Notes: a model not told the origin generated them from the sequence alone. 43,846 bases of DNA from an uncultured Bacteroidota bacterium (GCA_946186925.1 CAMHPA010000018.1:1-43846); one strand, 5' to 3'; numbered from the stretch's first letter, positions 11,601-18,955 are shown. A program made the numbers and translations.

Positions 11601-13536
11601 GAGCACTATTTGGATAATCACTATTCGGCATCGCACCATAATATGCGGGAGCTGTAGCAGGAGTAAGATTTGTGAATTTGACAGTGCCATAGTTGATCAA
11701 GTCACCGTTTATCACCATATAGTGCCCCAAAATATCACGGTCAACATCATAATATCTGTGTGGTATTAGCGAATTGTCCAAATTGGAAACAATTGTATCT
11801 ACAGTTATTATTGAAGCACCGGCCTTGACAGTTAAATCATCCTCAATAAGTATTGACCTTCCAATCCCTGAATTGTCACCTATTTGGAATGTTCCACTTT
11901 CGATTGTCAGGTAGCCGTTAACCTTGAAACTTGAGCACAATCTCGCTTTGGCGCCATTTGGAATATTGATAATAAGGTTGTTATATATTCTTCTGTCTGG
12001 GGGCAGATTAAAACTGGTTGCGTTCTGATACTCAACAATTCCACCATTTTTCTTTACGAAAACAGAAAAATCGCCTTCGGGGAAATTTGTCGATGCCAGC
12101 ACAAGTTTTCCCTTTCCTTTCACTTGTCCGAAGTTGTGTCCTACAGTTGTGCCAATCGACAGAACACCGCCATCGTTTATCGTAAGCGATATACAGCCTT
12201 TCCCATCGGCTTCAGTCCGAACCTCGTTACCTCCCAATATTACAACACGGTCAGCTGCCGTAGGAACATGACCTTCAGGGTTTTTGTAGATGGTGCCCGA
12301 CGGATCCAATGTCCAAATGTTGGCGTCACCCCAATTGCCGTTACCGTATGAGTAAAATGTTAAAATATCATCACAAGCAGTCCATCTGCCTGTTGGCGTG
12401 CAACTGGTAAATATCAATTGACCATGTACTTTATCAAGGACACTCCCGTCTTTAATCCATTTCTCCCAATCGCTACCCGGGTCGCAGAATGGCTCCAGAA
12501 CCACTGATGCTGGTATTCCCGATATGTCTGCAGGTCTGAAATTGAATGTCAATGTTGCATCGCTGATGTTTTCCGATTGAGTCGTCCAGTGGTATTTCAT
12601 ATCGTTATCTCTTCCCGTACCCGACACATTGGTTAAGCGCACACTGAATGAGCAGTCTTCATCAGTTGGCACTGGCGTAATAGTCATGAAGCGGTCGGTA
12701 GATGTGGTTCCTTTGATGCTTCCCACTGGCAACACACCTCCATTCAACCTCGACAAATCACCCTTTATGGTAAGGAATCCGGAAGAAGCGCCTTCGGCAA
12801 AGACAAAATACTCACCCGAATAATCTATTGTTGTATTTTTCTCTATAGAAAATGAGTGATTTTGCATTTTTATTTTGCCCGAATTCCAAACAAATGAACC
12901 AGTAATAGTTACATCTCCACAAAGTTCGACATCTCTATTTACAATTAAACGTTCATATGTGCCGCCAGGAATATAAGATGTTGCCGTATATGTATTTGTT
13001 ATAAGATGGAAATCGCCACAAGCTTGCTGTGTTAAACTGTTTATTACCAACGTTCCTGTAAATCCATCCAAATTACAGTTGAATGCTCCATTTTCAACAA
13101 TTATAGTACCTGAGCCTGTAACTGCTGGATATATGGTAGAATTGCTGACTCTATTAATTGTGATTGTTCCATCAACAATTAAATTTGTGTAGCTTCCACT
13201 TATATTAAGTGAACCACCAATATTAAGAGATTTACCTTCAGAAATCGTTAGGGTTCCGCGCGAAAAAGTAAGATTGTTACAAATGGCCGCTTCATTTACT
13301 GCTATAGTGTAATCATCATTGATAGTAACATTATCGTTCGCACTATTTGGATAGCCATTTGTCCAAAACCATTGTGTCCATGTCCATTCATCATTCCAAT
13401 TACCATTATCATAAGCTGTGTAATTATCTCCCCATGCATCACTCCACATTCCTGCCACAATAGCCATAACAAGACACAATCCCCTGAGCATTCTAGAAAA
13501 TGTGCCCTTACCCGAATTTTCTACCATTATTTTCAT
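2617..13536 (-). CDS. Giant T9SS-exported beta-solenoid surface protein
   Basis: A 3639-residue secreted protein. Residues 1 to about 36 form a signal peptide (hydrophobic LCLVMAIVAGMW). Most of the length is Gly/Asn/Thr-rich beta-solenoid sequence with repeated short strands such as GNLTIN and NNLTI. A module starting with a GNWxDxxxW-type motif recurs near residues 44, 397, 1332, 2239 and 3108; three copies (397, 1332, 2239) carry an NFGxVxGxG segment followed by GDFxxF or GDYxxF. Ig/PKD-like domains lie near 2750-2930, an Fn3-like domain near 3460-3550 (PVEIVDFSGYQ), and the last 75 residues are a type A T9SS sorting domain (IAPNPTSGLFKV to a terminal HERIVKL). It is therefore exported through the outer membrane and probably anchored or released at the surface. 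An adhesin role is inference. Initiation at the third codon-adjacent ATG (residue 4) is also possible. Confidence 0.88.
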   Translation of the reverse strand: MKIMVENSGKGTFSRMLRGLCLVMAIVAGMWSDAWGDNYTAYDNGNWNDEWTWTQWFWTNGYPNSANDNVTINDDYTIAVNEAAICNNLTFSRGTLTISEGKSLNIGGSLNISGSYTNLIVDGTITINRVSNSTIYPAVTGSGTIIVENGAFNCNLDGFTGTLVINSLTQQACGDFHLITNTYTATSYIPGGTYERLIVNRDVELCGDVTITGSFVWNSGKIKMQNHSFSIEKNTTIDYSGEYFVFAEGASSGFLTIKGDLSRLNGGVLPVGSIKGTTSTDRFMTITPVPTDEDCSFSVRLTNVSGTGRDNDMKYHWTTQSENISDATLTFNFRPADISGIPASVVLEPFCDPGSDWEKWIKDGSVLDKVHGQLIFTSCTPTGRWTACDDILTFYSYGNGNWGDANIWTLDPSGTIYKNPEGHVPTAADRVVILGGNEVRTEADGKGCISLTINDGGVLSIGTTVGHNFGQVKGKGKLVLASTNFPEGDFSVFVKKNGGIVEYQNATSFNLPPDRRIYNNLIINIPNGAKARLCSSFKVNGYLTIESGTFQIGDNSGIGRSILIEDDLTVKAGASIITVDTIVSNLDNSLIPHRYYDVDRDILGHYMVINGDLINYGTVKFTNLTPATAPAYYGAMPNSDYPNSARDHVDVFFKNQTKDQNIVANGTTYFYMIDVDKGGVDQCVNVTANAEGNFFLLGYLWNFPENIDGSVHADQYDKYYHALRLSKGTLRLGENIKIDALQFPQLSSNRIDYNSYLIPETGCLWIDGAEVNIGYNNNGKLTTTFAVYGKLKMTNSKSILNTNCTNGILWREYGVIEIEDGTINTQSINTSTGTGGVDHRGSFVMRGGTINLSDKREFIRLPIFGMTHPTMSFNMSGGEVNITTNNGANVALAIGIDENNATITGGTFNVITNGANSTLTSTLPFYNLSIQSQNNLYTRIAQFNKPNGVNDGGQGTNSVGVYPLVVQNNLTINNNGYLDANSNDVTIGGDFTIASSCQYTPGNNATTFNGTARTVEFTAAGTINGNGLYNLTIDEGTSLVLNNNVDVRNNLSLKANSTFVDNGNTLTVSGNIENNGTQYNSGAAAGSITLAGTGNQTISGNGEGAFNNLYINKTGGSVTLLADIKITGALRMLSNHNLNIGSYNLNLDDDDAVIYSDASTGANFSNTKMIVTSGLSSDGGITKRYSSTQPFLFPYGYGTYYLPASIQVANTPTAFGSVTSRPVSGKHFAFDVNAYALDCYWHNTSNGFVGVTDVLHKYTYVDDVINGIEAYDIIPGCYNMSGWEYITNSSLVDKGNNQITYPVAKIDGDYTCGTEAALTHSPQTLYSATVLGNWEDASSWSAVGVGEAGGGNGVPGAGTIVYIGDESHPHTIRMSNNNEHKSGVLCIAKNSTLDLRATNRNNFGMVLGEANGGGGTIRLSSNNFPGGDFGEFLRAGGGTIEYYTNGGNIAVPTTPTTYNNLKISASGNNYCTLPNVDLHVYGNLISSGGTTDNYNRFNTQNATRTLAIDGNLEVVTGNLNFQSRTTRSGGGWGGYTYTNYPQNVIVKGNVKVDNGASLGVKNSDYNRNFANQITIYGNMVSDGTISFAPNDYQKVATTFTGTANDTIKGAGTISLYTLTCDKGTDATPVLFIERNITTSTNDVFLDLRNGTFRANGNNVNINLTGNHDFTIPATACLSAQKGTFTVCNSSNDNAKLILNGKLEVLEEGTINVGSTINKAGNDIEYNTATIDVSGNGHLNVSGQIRRAITLQTGDLTYIQSGGTVSIYGYNRDCNHNGSQYILNPTQNRRALFEVCNNGAFIMSGGELCIHDNAKGEGWSEYGFGDVLITPATFNVTGGTIVIGGENASSGQEFLFNSSGNIFNLTIGTASVGQIVKLQVNPLNLLGNLTINSGSTLNAVGHNVFVKGDIYDYSANGYSAIEGQCLTLNGTSLQRITGTGSNNIRVNKITFDNPTKVELSGIDIIADNYLHIVRGTVDDGGNLIRTKSDIINDARHISSGSNGGIQTEGTLQTLRSSSGYIGNYDNLIIKSRTTATDNFQVNGTLTLEDVLNIGSIQLIMGPEASVAGTFNINSMILLTGAIGDLGVKKLLPSGSPKPILIPIGRTGIYSPAVYEFKNISGTDPYIVVKVIGYRHKSIKEVPEGSVDMYWMVSSGGIEGGTVTHKYKYDDEDLKGGTDESLLLAKRYMASENEWTNYDELESRISNDTIIISDLSYVDGEYTAGYYGYSCQPPMRSKITGPWNESNTWEELVDKVNMTWGPTNSTPNGNPVTITSGTTVTVSEDSYATYSIDIEGKLNIGNTSKHNFGRVRGSGTLELKALESTGDMQSTFKLPAGDYEEFLADVNSTIIFDNGDRNAWLGEQPGNYFKPFSNVEFKGEGKTTVTAQAFSARGDVTIIDGCQIDNATNNRPFYVGGNYTDNNTSKTGYIKGSSKVILCGTQPQTVTLGYDASFYDMEINNSAGVLIFGNDIDVSNKLYLTDGVIHTTTDALVRLSSTSSNVVTGGSASSHIDGPLSKNVLNSGSFTFPVGNYGRYGQITISNTAGTGYWTAQYFNTDPSVLGTSYAPPVETICDNEYWVVGRPAGATAKIELRWDSESTPYTDIDMLKNRMQIVEYGNSIWTALESTATGTLASGTITTKANVTQDDYKFTFGYTGVVADITNDDAIEICGDGQTVAEVNVSLSGTAPWTLSYRVSDGTTSFDRTQSGILLSPYSISLLSTDLDDAGTYTVSLLGVSDATTVGVRTDHTATIVLKQTHIPSITGPQAIVNGEDRTFSVESHDGSSYSWSITGATIRSGQGTNSVVIRSTNNGTHTLSVTETANGCSVTSTLDITVSNRPAPDFEANLNICVGDNIAYTTENVANHLYQWSINDSNIGGATSNSLTYTWNTAGTYRLKVTERKRLNGNNYIEGEKEKTITVHPKPLSQTIDNIAPICAGDKPTVKLNDSESGVSYYLYSGNNAISSLVSGTGSAINLTTLDALTQNTEIYVAATNLGCNFEQNNYQRIPAQNASPNTIGITVHPSPAITYTMPALYIDAPSTLVYEVNANSAVPVEYSIDYTEGGNNKNNTTIGNIEFNPTAAHVAGTFTIVSEEGCSTSYDFDEVASDGYVWEGSKSNDWNDSENWYSGAIPTSGHDAVIRNGDYLPVISNAAEAKSVKIESGVLTISGDNRLDVYGEWQNKVGNNGFVAEQSTVAFNNDAVISGNTTFGSISIENSSMVNVNDGYIVVEGSIGNAGTLSGSNGTTLELGGTTDATLSDGTYNLANLNVNKTLGNIISEADLNVSGALALNAGVLYMGDYKINLGANASATSNSPSAYVEGTMTKKGASAVTFPIGNGRRAMIGIAPSGAPVSSVYTASYRYTPDGEARTNRADALARVSGLECWNVTGTAPSSLTLHWDSGDDSQIDNMDALAVAHLTGGKWELVNIASRSGSPEAGSITTEVVNSYSPFTFGSTEIEENPLPVEIVDFSGYQEGNSVVLEWTTLSEKDNDYFEVERSIDGVNFVTIGRVQGIGNSTKKLTYSFADNAPEQAIAYYRLSQVDYDGTRSYTDKIINITYTATSDIRLTIAPNPTSGLFKVCVEGAATGTAKLLSQSGKTIRVIDIHELANDINISDLPNGIYILQYQTGENVIHERIVKL

Positions 13537-13681
13537 ATACAGTCCCCCAATTTATATTCAGTGTAAATATATTAATAATCTATCGATTATGACAACACTG
13601 TGCATTAAATATTATTACTTTTTCAACCATACGCAGAATAATCGTCAATACAGCAATCTGCAACAATACAAGTACACGCAC

Positions 13682-13716
13682 AAAAAAAGAGAGCCCGTCA
13701 TCGCGACGAACTCTCT
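13682..13716 (-). terminator. Terminator behind the GH43 gene
   Basis: AGAGAG (13688-13693) pairs with CTCTCT (13711-13716), with an inner CGTC/GACG stem. On the minus strand it is followed by seven T, placing it 24 bases after the GH43 stop codon. Confidence 0.8.
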
Positions 13717-13739
13717 TCCATTTATTAACAACTTAAATT

Positions 13740-14783
13740 TTACTTGTCAAGTCCTTCGATTGTCTGAATCTTGCCGTCCTTGTCGTATTGCAACTCGCAG
13801 ACTTTCAGGCTTCGCAGCCAGGTCTTGTCGTTCGACGGAACGCAATCGTGGTGGAACAGATACCATTTGCCATTGTACTCGGCAATGGCGTGGTGAGTGG
13901 TCCAGCCTACAACGGGTGTCAGAATCACGCCTTGATAGGTGAACGGTCCGTAAGGATTGTCGCCGATTGCATAGCAAAGGAAGTGGCTGTCGCCAGTTGA
14001 GTACGAGAAGTAGTACTTGCCGTTGTATTTGTGCATCCACGAAGCCTCAAAGAAGCGGTGCGGGTCGCCAGCCTTAAGCGGTTGCCCGTCCTTATCGACA
14101 ATCAGCACACGGCGTGGTGCCTCGGCAAACTGCAGCATATCGTCGCTCATCTTCACAACGAAACTCGGAAGCGCTGGCATATCAGGTTTGGCAAAGAGTT
14201 CGCCGTTGCGTGTGGGCTCTGCGCCCATATCAACAAGGCCGTTATCGTCGCCGTGCTTGCCGTGAATCGGCTCAAAGCCTGGCGCAAATGGCTGCCACCA
14301 CTGAAGTTGGCCGCCCCAAAGTCCGCCAAAATAGGTGTAAATGGTGCCGTCGTCGTCTTTGAACACACACGGGTCGATAGAGAACGAGCCGCGGATTGGC
14401 TGCGGTTGCGGCTTGAACGGGCCTTCGGGCTTGTCGGCCACAGCCACGCCAAGACGGAACACGCCATCGTAACCTTTGCCCGAGAAAACGTAGTAGTACT
14501 TGCCGTTTTTCTCAACTACGTCGCTGTCCCACAACTGTTTTTCGGCCCAAGGCACATCTTTCACATCGAAGATTACGCCGTGGTCGTTGACATTGCCTGT
14601 CATCGGGTCGCCGTCAATCGAGAGAGCGTGATAGTCCTTCATCTGGAAGTGACCGCCATCGTCGTCTTCTTCGGCACCTGCTTCCCAGTCGTGCGACGGA
14701 TAAATAAATATTTTGCCGTTGAACACGTGAACGGCAGGGTCTGCCATATAGTCGGCAGGGAATAAATAACGTTTCTGTGTCAT
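13740..14783 (-). CDS. Glycoside hydrolase family 43 (xylosidase/arabinofuranosidase type)
   Basis: A 347-residue five-bladed beta-propeller enzyme. The three acidic residues of GH43 are visible: the base Asp15 in MADPAVH, the pKa-modulating Asp137 in SIDPCVF, and the acid Glu246 in FFEASW. There is no signal peptide, so it should act in the cytoplasm on imported oligosaccharides. The start is 27 bases downstream of the GH10 xylanase stop, so the two form one transcription unit, after the GPH transporter. The context suggests it cleaves xylo-oligosaccharides to xylose; an arabinofuranosidase activity is an equally good reading because the family switches substrate easily. Confidence 0.88.
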   Translation of the reverse strand: MTQKRYLFPADYMADPAVHVFNGKIFIYPSHDWEAGAEEDDDGGHFQMKDYHALSIDGDPMTGNVNDHGVIFDVKDVPWAEKQLWDSDVVEKNGKYYYVFSGKGYDGVFRLGVAVADKPEGPFKPQPQPIRGSFSIDPCVFKDDDGTIYTYFGGLWGGQLQWWQPFAPGFEPIHGKHGDDNGLVDMGAEPTRNGELFAKPDMPALPSFVVKMSDDMLQFAEAPRRVLIVDKDGQPLKAGDPHRFFEASWMHKYNGKYYFSYSTGDSHFLCYAIGDNPYGPFTYQGVILTPVVGWTTHHAIAEYNGKWYLFHHDCVPSNDKTWLRSLKVCELQYDKDGKIQTIEGLDK

Positions 14784-14810
14784 TGCTTTAAGTTTTTGGT
14801 TATTACTATT

Positions 14811-16064
14811 TTAGTTACATTTCTGCAAGAAAGGTTTCAAATTGTAATCGCGGTCGAAAAGTAGCGGGTACTCGTGACGGCCTTTTACCGGAAAATCGTT
14901 TTTCCACGAATCGCCATCGCAAACACCCCAAGCTGTCACGCGGGTTATCACATCAGAATGCTTCTCAAACAGTTTCAGGAATTTATCCATACGGTCATTC
15001 CAAATTGTTGATATTGAATCGGGAAGAGCAACCGGATATGGTGACAGCTGTGAAAGCATAAAGTGCATCCGCGTGATCACGCTATCAGGATACTCGCCTG
15101 CAAATTTCGCTTTGAACTCCTCTTCCGAAGCCACTTTTATTTTGTCGAAACTAACACTGTCCGGATTGTCGCTCAAAAGACCTTTATCGCGTGCCTTGCT
15201 CACAATTGCACCAATACGAAGAGTGTCGCCTATATTAGAGCTGCTGCTCATTGTTGGCAGAGCTGACATATCCCACTCTGTCACCATAACATTGACACCT
15301 GTCGATGCAAATTTCATCAGACTTGTTTCGTATTCGTCAATATTAGGATAATCCATACCCGTGTGTGTCTGCATACCAACACCATCGATGCGCAAACCTT
15401 TAGCTTTCAACGATTTTACAATATTGACAATTGCATCGGCTTTAGCGGCATTGTGCATTCCATAGTCGTTATAGTATAATTCAGCATCGGGGTCGGCCTC
15501 GTGCGCGCATTGGAACGCCCAGGGGATAAACTCCTCTCCCATAATTTGATACAACGGACTATCGCGATATGAACCATCATCAATAATAGCCTCGTTAACC
15601 ACATCCCAACCTTTTACACGTCCTTTGTAACGGCCCACCACAGTGTAAATATGGTCTTTGATACGCTGTTTGAGCGTATCGGCTGTTACTTGGTTGCCAT
15701 TGCCATCAACAAAGAACCAAGGTGCAGCTTGTGAATGCCAGACAAGGCAGTGGCCAATAATGAACATTCCGTTCTTCTCACCCAATTCAACGAACTTGTC
15801 TGGAACTTCAAAATCGTATTTGTTCTGCTCCGGATGGATTGACTCATTCTTCATGCAGTTCTCGGCCACAATGGAGTTGAAATGTTTAAGTACAGTAGCC
15901 TGTCCCATTGTGTCGGTTCCTGTTATCTGAGCCTCATTGATGGCGGCACCGATATAGAATTTACCACTGAAACGCTCTTTGAGAGGCGGACATTCCTGAG
16001 TCTTCTGACTGCAACCCGCAAGAGCGGTAGCCACCAAAGCCATCGATAATAATCTGATATTCAT
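14811..16064 (-). CDS. Endo-1,4-beta-xylanase, GH10, lipoprotein
   Basis: A 417-residue enzyme with a lipoprotein signal peptide (lipobox LAGC, Cys18), so it is membrane-anchored in the periplasm or at the cell surface. The GH10 barrel shows the acid/base Glu158 in WDVVNEA and the nucleophile Glu263 in VTEWDMS, plus the family segments GHCLVWHSQ and WGVCDGDSWKN. About 50 extra residues lie after the nucleophile strand (about 280-333), where GH10 enzymes usually have a short loop. It is followed by GH43 in the same operon and preceded by the GPH symporter, with a terminator hairpin directly upstream of its start. Xylan or xylo-oligosaccharide hydrolysis is the expected role. Confidence 0.93.
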   Translation of the reverse strand: MNIRLLSMALVATALAGCSQKTQECPPLKERFSGKFYIGAAINEAQITGTDTMGQATVLKHFNSIVAENCMKNESIHPEQNKYDFEVPDKFVELGEKNGMFIIGHCLVWHSQAAPWFFVDGNGNQVTADTLKQRIKDHIYTVVGRYKGRVKGWDVVNEAIIDDGSYRDSPLYQIMGEEFIPWAFQCAHEADPDAELYYNDYGMHNAAKADAIVNIVKSLKAKGLRIDGVGMQTHTGMDYPNIDEYETSLMKFASTGVNVMVTEWDMSALPTMSSSSNIGDTLRIGAIVSKARDKGLLSDNPDSVSFDKIKVASEEEFKAKFAGEYPDSVITRMHFMLSQLSPYPVALPDSISTIWNDRMDKFLKLFEKHSDVITRVTAWGVCDGDSWKNDFPVKGRHEYPLLFDRDYNLKPFLQKCN

Positions 16065-16070
16065 ATCTTT

Positions 16071-16110
16071 AAAAATAAAAAAGACGGAAGGGACGCTTCC
16101 CTCCCGTCTT
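16071..16110 (-). terminator. Terminator hairpin between transporter and xylanase
   Basis: AAGACGGAAGGGA (16081-16093) pairs with TCCCTCCCGTCTT (16098-16110), with a single mismatch. On the minus strand it is followed by TTTTTTATTTTT. It sits after the GPH transporter stop and about ten bases before the xylanase start, so it should reduce transcription into the two hydrolase genes. Confidence 0.85.
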
Positions 16111-16123
16111 ATGTTTTCAATAG

Positions 16124-17527
16124 TTATGCTTTTGTGCGAGCCTCAATTTCGCGGTTCATCTCGTCGAGACGCTCATCGGTAAGCGGATACTTCTTAATCA
16201 AGTAAGCCACAACAATGAGAAGCGCTGCAGGGATTATGGTTGTGAACACCAGAATCGCATTTTGAGCAGTGGCTGAATATTTGCCCAACTCTGTGTAATA
16301 AGCATTTACAGGTGCGCTGATAAACGAAGCCAGGAACACTACAACGAAAATGCCGAGCACCAGTTGAAGGCATTTGTTAGCCTTGAACTCACGGAACATA
16401 TCGCCGAACGAAACGGGTTTCTCGGGTGTTGTGGTGATATTCTCCTTGCTGCCAAGGAAGCAGAGCGTCAAGAGCACAAAGCCGACGAGCGCGAAAATGG
16501 CAGTAACTGTAAACCAGGCTTTCGGGTCAGTTGCCAAAGCCGATTCCTCACTTGCAAGGTTAAAGCCGATAAGGCCCATAACCAGCGGCGTAATCCAGCC
16601 AGCGATTGAGAAACCAGCCTTGAAAGCGACACCTGCCAAAGCGTTCACTGTGGCGGCAGGACGGTTGCCTGTGCGGTGCTCCGACTCGGTGATAACTTCA
16701 GGAACCAAAGCCCACATCAGCGAACCAACAAGCAGACCAACGCCAGTCATAATCTTTGCAATCTGGACAAGCAGTGTGCAACTCTTGACATCGCCGAACT
16801 TGCCAATGCCGAACAGAATGGCAAAGCCAATAAAGCCTATCGAGAGAAGTGTGTAATAAAGACCTTTTTTACCCAGCAGTTTCTTCAAAACAGGCAGCAA
16901 CGGCAGGATAATGAAGGCAGGAATGGTACCAATGGCCATAAAAATCGCCTGCTCCCAGTTGATTGCAGAGTGCACGCAAATGGCGAGTCCGATAGGGAAA
17001 CCAGCCTGAACAATAATCTGACCGATATTGGCGCAAACCATACGGGTTGAAGTAAGGATAAGAACCTCGTCATTGTCGCGGGTCATACTTGCCATAATCG
17101 AGCCGTACGGGATATTCACCACCGAATAAATCATACTTAATATGGTATAACTCAATGTGGCGTAAACCATCTTCGCTCCCATCGACCAAGTGGCTGCGGC
17201 GGGAAGCATCAGGAAGCAAGCGGCAACTGTGAGCGGAATACCACCCCAAAGAAGATAAGTGCGATACTTGCCCAATTTGGGATTGCGGTTATCGATATAC
17301 TTTCCTACTACAGGACTCCAGAAGCAGTCGATAAGACGGACGGTGAGAATCAAGCCGCTGACAAATGCAGGATTGATTTTCAGAACCGTAGTAAGATAAA
17401 GCATCAGATAGCACGCAACCGTCTGAAAGATAAGGTTTTGTGCCAAGTCGCCTGAGCCGAAGCCAATACGTTGAGCCCACGATAGTTTGTAGAATCCTTT
17501 CGATTCCACTTCATTTTTTAATTCCAT
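16124..17527 (-). CDS. GPH-family sugar:cation symporter (xyloside transporter type)
   Basis: A 467-residue inner-membrane protein with about twelve hydrophobic segments. The N-terminal pattern (RIGFGSGDLAQN, then LTVRLIDCFWSPVVGKYIDN, then GKYRTYLLW) is that of the glycoside-pentoside-hexuronide (MelB/XynB-like) group of the major facilitator superfamily. Members move sugars with Na+ or H+. The GH10 and GH43 genes immediately downstream make xylose or xylo-oligosaccharides the likely cargo. No SusC/SusD pair is present in the window, so outer-membrane uptake must be encoded elsewhere. A -7 box lies about 70 bases upstream of the start. Confidence 0.9.
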   Translation of the reverse strand: MELKNEVESKGFYKLSWAQRIGFGSGDLAQNLIFQTVACYLMLYLTTVLKINPAFVSGLILTVRLIDCFWSPVVGKYIDNRNPKLGKYRTYLLWGGIPLTVAACFLMLPAAATWSMGAKMVYATLSYTILSMIYSVVNIPYGSIMASMTRDNDEVLILTSTRMVCANIGQIIVQAGFPIGLAICVHSAINWEQAIFMAIGTIPAFIILPLLPVLKKLLGKKGLYYTLLSIGFIGFAILFGIGKFGDVKSCTLLVQIAKIMTGVGLLVGSLMWALVPEVITESEHRTGNRPAATVNALAGVAFKAGFSIAGWITPLVMGLIGFNLASEESALATDPKAWFTVTAIFALVGFVLLTLCFLGSKENITTTPEKPVSFGDMFREFKANKCLQLVLGIFVVVFLASFISAPVNAYYTELGKYSATAQNAILVFTTIIPAALLIVVAYLIKKYPLTDERLDEMNREIEARTKA

Positions 17528-17598
17528 TACGTTTAGTTTAAGTTATTACTCTAAAAAGCCGCGCCACGGTGTTGTGAAAACCGCAAAAAGCGACTTTC

Positions 17599-17606
17599 CA
17601 AATGTA
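17599..17606 (-). promoter_or_regulatory. Bacteroidetes -7 box for the xylan unit
   Basis: TACATTTG on the minus strand matches TAnnTTTG exactly; transcription would begin about 65 bases upstream of the GPH transporter start. No clear -33 TTTG box is visible. Confidence 0.5.
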
Positions 17607-17752
17607 AATTTTTGTTTAATGTTTCCGCCACTTGTTTCAATTTTTTTTCGAAATGGCACAAAAAAGCGCCATCTCGTCATTTTTTACAGCCCGCCGTGTC
17701 CACCGAAAAGAAATCGGCATTATCTTGCACAATAATTTTAAAACGAATGATT

Positions 17753-18439
17753 ATGAAAAGGATTCTTATTGCAGCCGCATTGCTTTTCACGGCAAATGTG
17801 GCAATGTGTCAGATTTTCGCATTGGGTATCAAGGGCGGTTTGAACTCTACAAAACTTAAAATGAAAGATGTTGTCCAACCACTTAAGGATGCTAATGGCA
17901 ATGAAACAAGGACTACAATTACAATGGAAGAAGCCGCTTCCGATTTAGGCTTCCACGTTGGTGGCTTTGCCCGCATCAATGCTCTGGTGATGTTTGTGCA
18001 GCCTGAAATCTACTACACCAATATGAGCTCGCACATCAAAATTTCAACAGAAGACATTTTGTCATCAACAAGGAATGGTGAATCTGAAACTGCCGATGTT
18101 AAAAACCATCGCATTGACATTCCTGTGATTGTTGGCGCAAAATTCGGTCCTGCACGTTTAGGTTTAGGCCCTGTAGCTTCGTTCAACTTGAAATCGAAAA
18201 CCAAAGTTTCTGACCAGATGAAAGAGCAAATTGGTTCAGGCCTCGACGGGGCTAAAAACACCGCAACATTCGCAATGCAAATTGGTGCCGGCCTTGATAT
18301 TCTGAAAAAGCTTACTCTCGACCTTCGCTATGAATTTGGTTTGAGCAAATTGGGCGACGAAGTAACCGTTGGCAAACAATCGTTCAAAACCGACCAACGT
18401 GCCAACTCATTCATCGCCAGCATTGGTTGGATGTTCTAA
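17753..18439 (+). CDS. Outer-membrane beta-barrel protein (PorT-like family)
   Basis: The start at 17753 is chosen because it gives a normal signal peptide (MKRILIAAALLFTANVAMCQ); an in-frame ATG at 17612 would add a hydrophilic leader with no signal sequence, and one at 17747 adds two residues. The mature part (about 208 residues) has alternating beta-strand patterns such as FALGIKGGLNST, RLGLGPVASFNL and LTLDLRYEFGLS, and ends in an aromatic residue (ASIGWMF), all typical of the outer membrane protein beta-barrel family common in Bacteroidetes. Specific function unknown. It is monocistronic, diverges from the xylan unit and ends at a strong bidirectional terminator. Confidence 0.82.
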   Translation: MKRILIAAALLFTANVAMCQIFALGIKGGLNSTKLKMKDVVQPLKDANGNETRTTITMEEAASDLGFHVGGFARINALVMFVQPEIYYTNMSSHIKISTEDILSSTRNGESETADVKNHRIDIPVIVGAKFGPARLGLGPVASFNLKSKTKVSDQMKEQIGSGLDGAKNTATFAMQIGAGLDILKKLTLDLRYEFGLSKLGDEVTVGKQSFKTDQRANSFIASIGWMF

Positions 18440-18456
18440 ATAACACGCATAAAAAC

Positions 18457-18494
18457 AAAAAAATCCCGCTAAACATTGTTTGGCGGGATTTTTT
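18457..18494. terminator. Bidirectional terminator
   Basis: A-rich flank, then CCCGCTAAAC (18465-18474) pairing with GTTTGGCGGG (18478-18487) through one G-T pair, then a T-run. Both strands show a hairpin followed by at least six T, so it serves the barrel gene (+) and the lipoprotein operon (-). Confidence 0.9.
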
Positions 18495-18536
18495 ATGGAT
18501 TATCCGATTCTATCTACCCAATCAAACATCTATACA

Positions 18537-18950
18537 TCAATAAAATACAACCGAATCGTGTACCACATGGGCGCTATCCTTACTAGCATTCACCTGCATA
18601 TAAAAGAAGTGTTTTATTGTATTACGTGCTGATGTGTCGAATAATATTCCGTATGAACATTCAAGATTGGCGGATTTTGCAGGGCATCCGCACTCATCAT
18701 ATTTAGCAAACGCCAACAGATGGATTGTATCGCGGTTGATCCTATTGCCATACGCATCAGCCGTTTGATAGCAACCATAATCGAACAAATGCATATCAAT
18801 CATGAATTTCTCCCCTGCTTTAACTGAATCGGGAATTTCGACGCTTTCGAACGGAACTTCAATAGTTCGCGGACAATTTTTACTTTCAATGTCGCACGCC
18901 GCCATAAGTATGGCAGCAAAAAAAATAGGTATGAAAGGTTTCATGTTCAT
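18537..18950 (-). CDS. Small lipoprotein, paralogue A
   Basis: A 137-residue protein with a lipoprotein signal (lipobox MAAC, Cys19), so it is anchored to a membrane. The mature part is Cys-rich and shares a pattern with the gene directly upstream: CP, then two strands with VP and IPDSVKAG, then F-x-x-D. This looks like an old tandem duplication. No known family is recognised. It is the last gene of a three-gene minus-strand operon (nitroreductase, lipoprotein B, lipoprotein A), with 5 bases between the two lipoprotein genes. Confidence 0.7.
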   Translation of the reverse strand: MNMKPFIPIFFAAILMAACDIESKNCPRTIEVPFESVEIPDSVKAGEKFMIDMHLFDYGCYQTADAYGNRINRDTIHLLAFAKYDECGCPAKSANLECSYGILFDTSARNTIKHFFYMQVNASKDSAHVVHDSVVFY

Positions 18951-18955
18951 AACAA

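Noticed and set aside
13502-13942. A 146-codon plus-strand open frame between the giant gene and GH43
   Set aside because: It overlaps both neighbours antisense and crosses the GH43 terminator.
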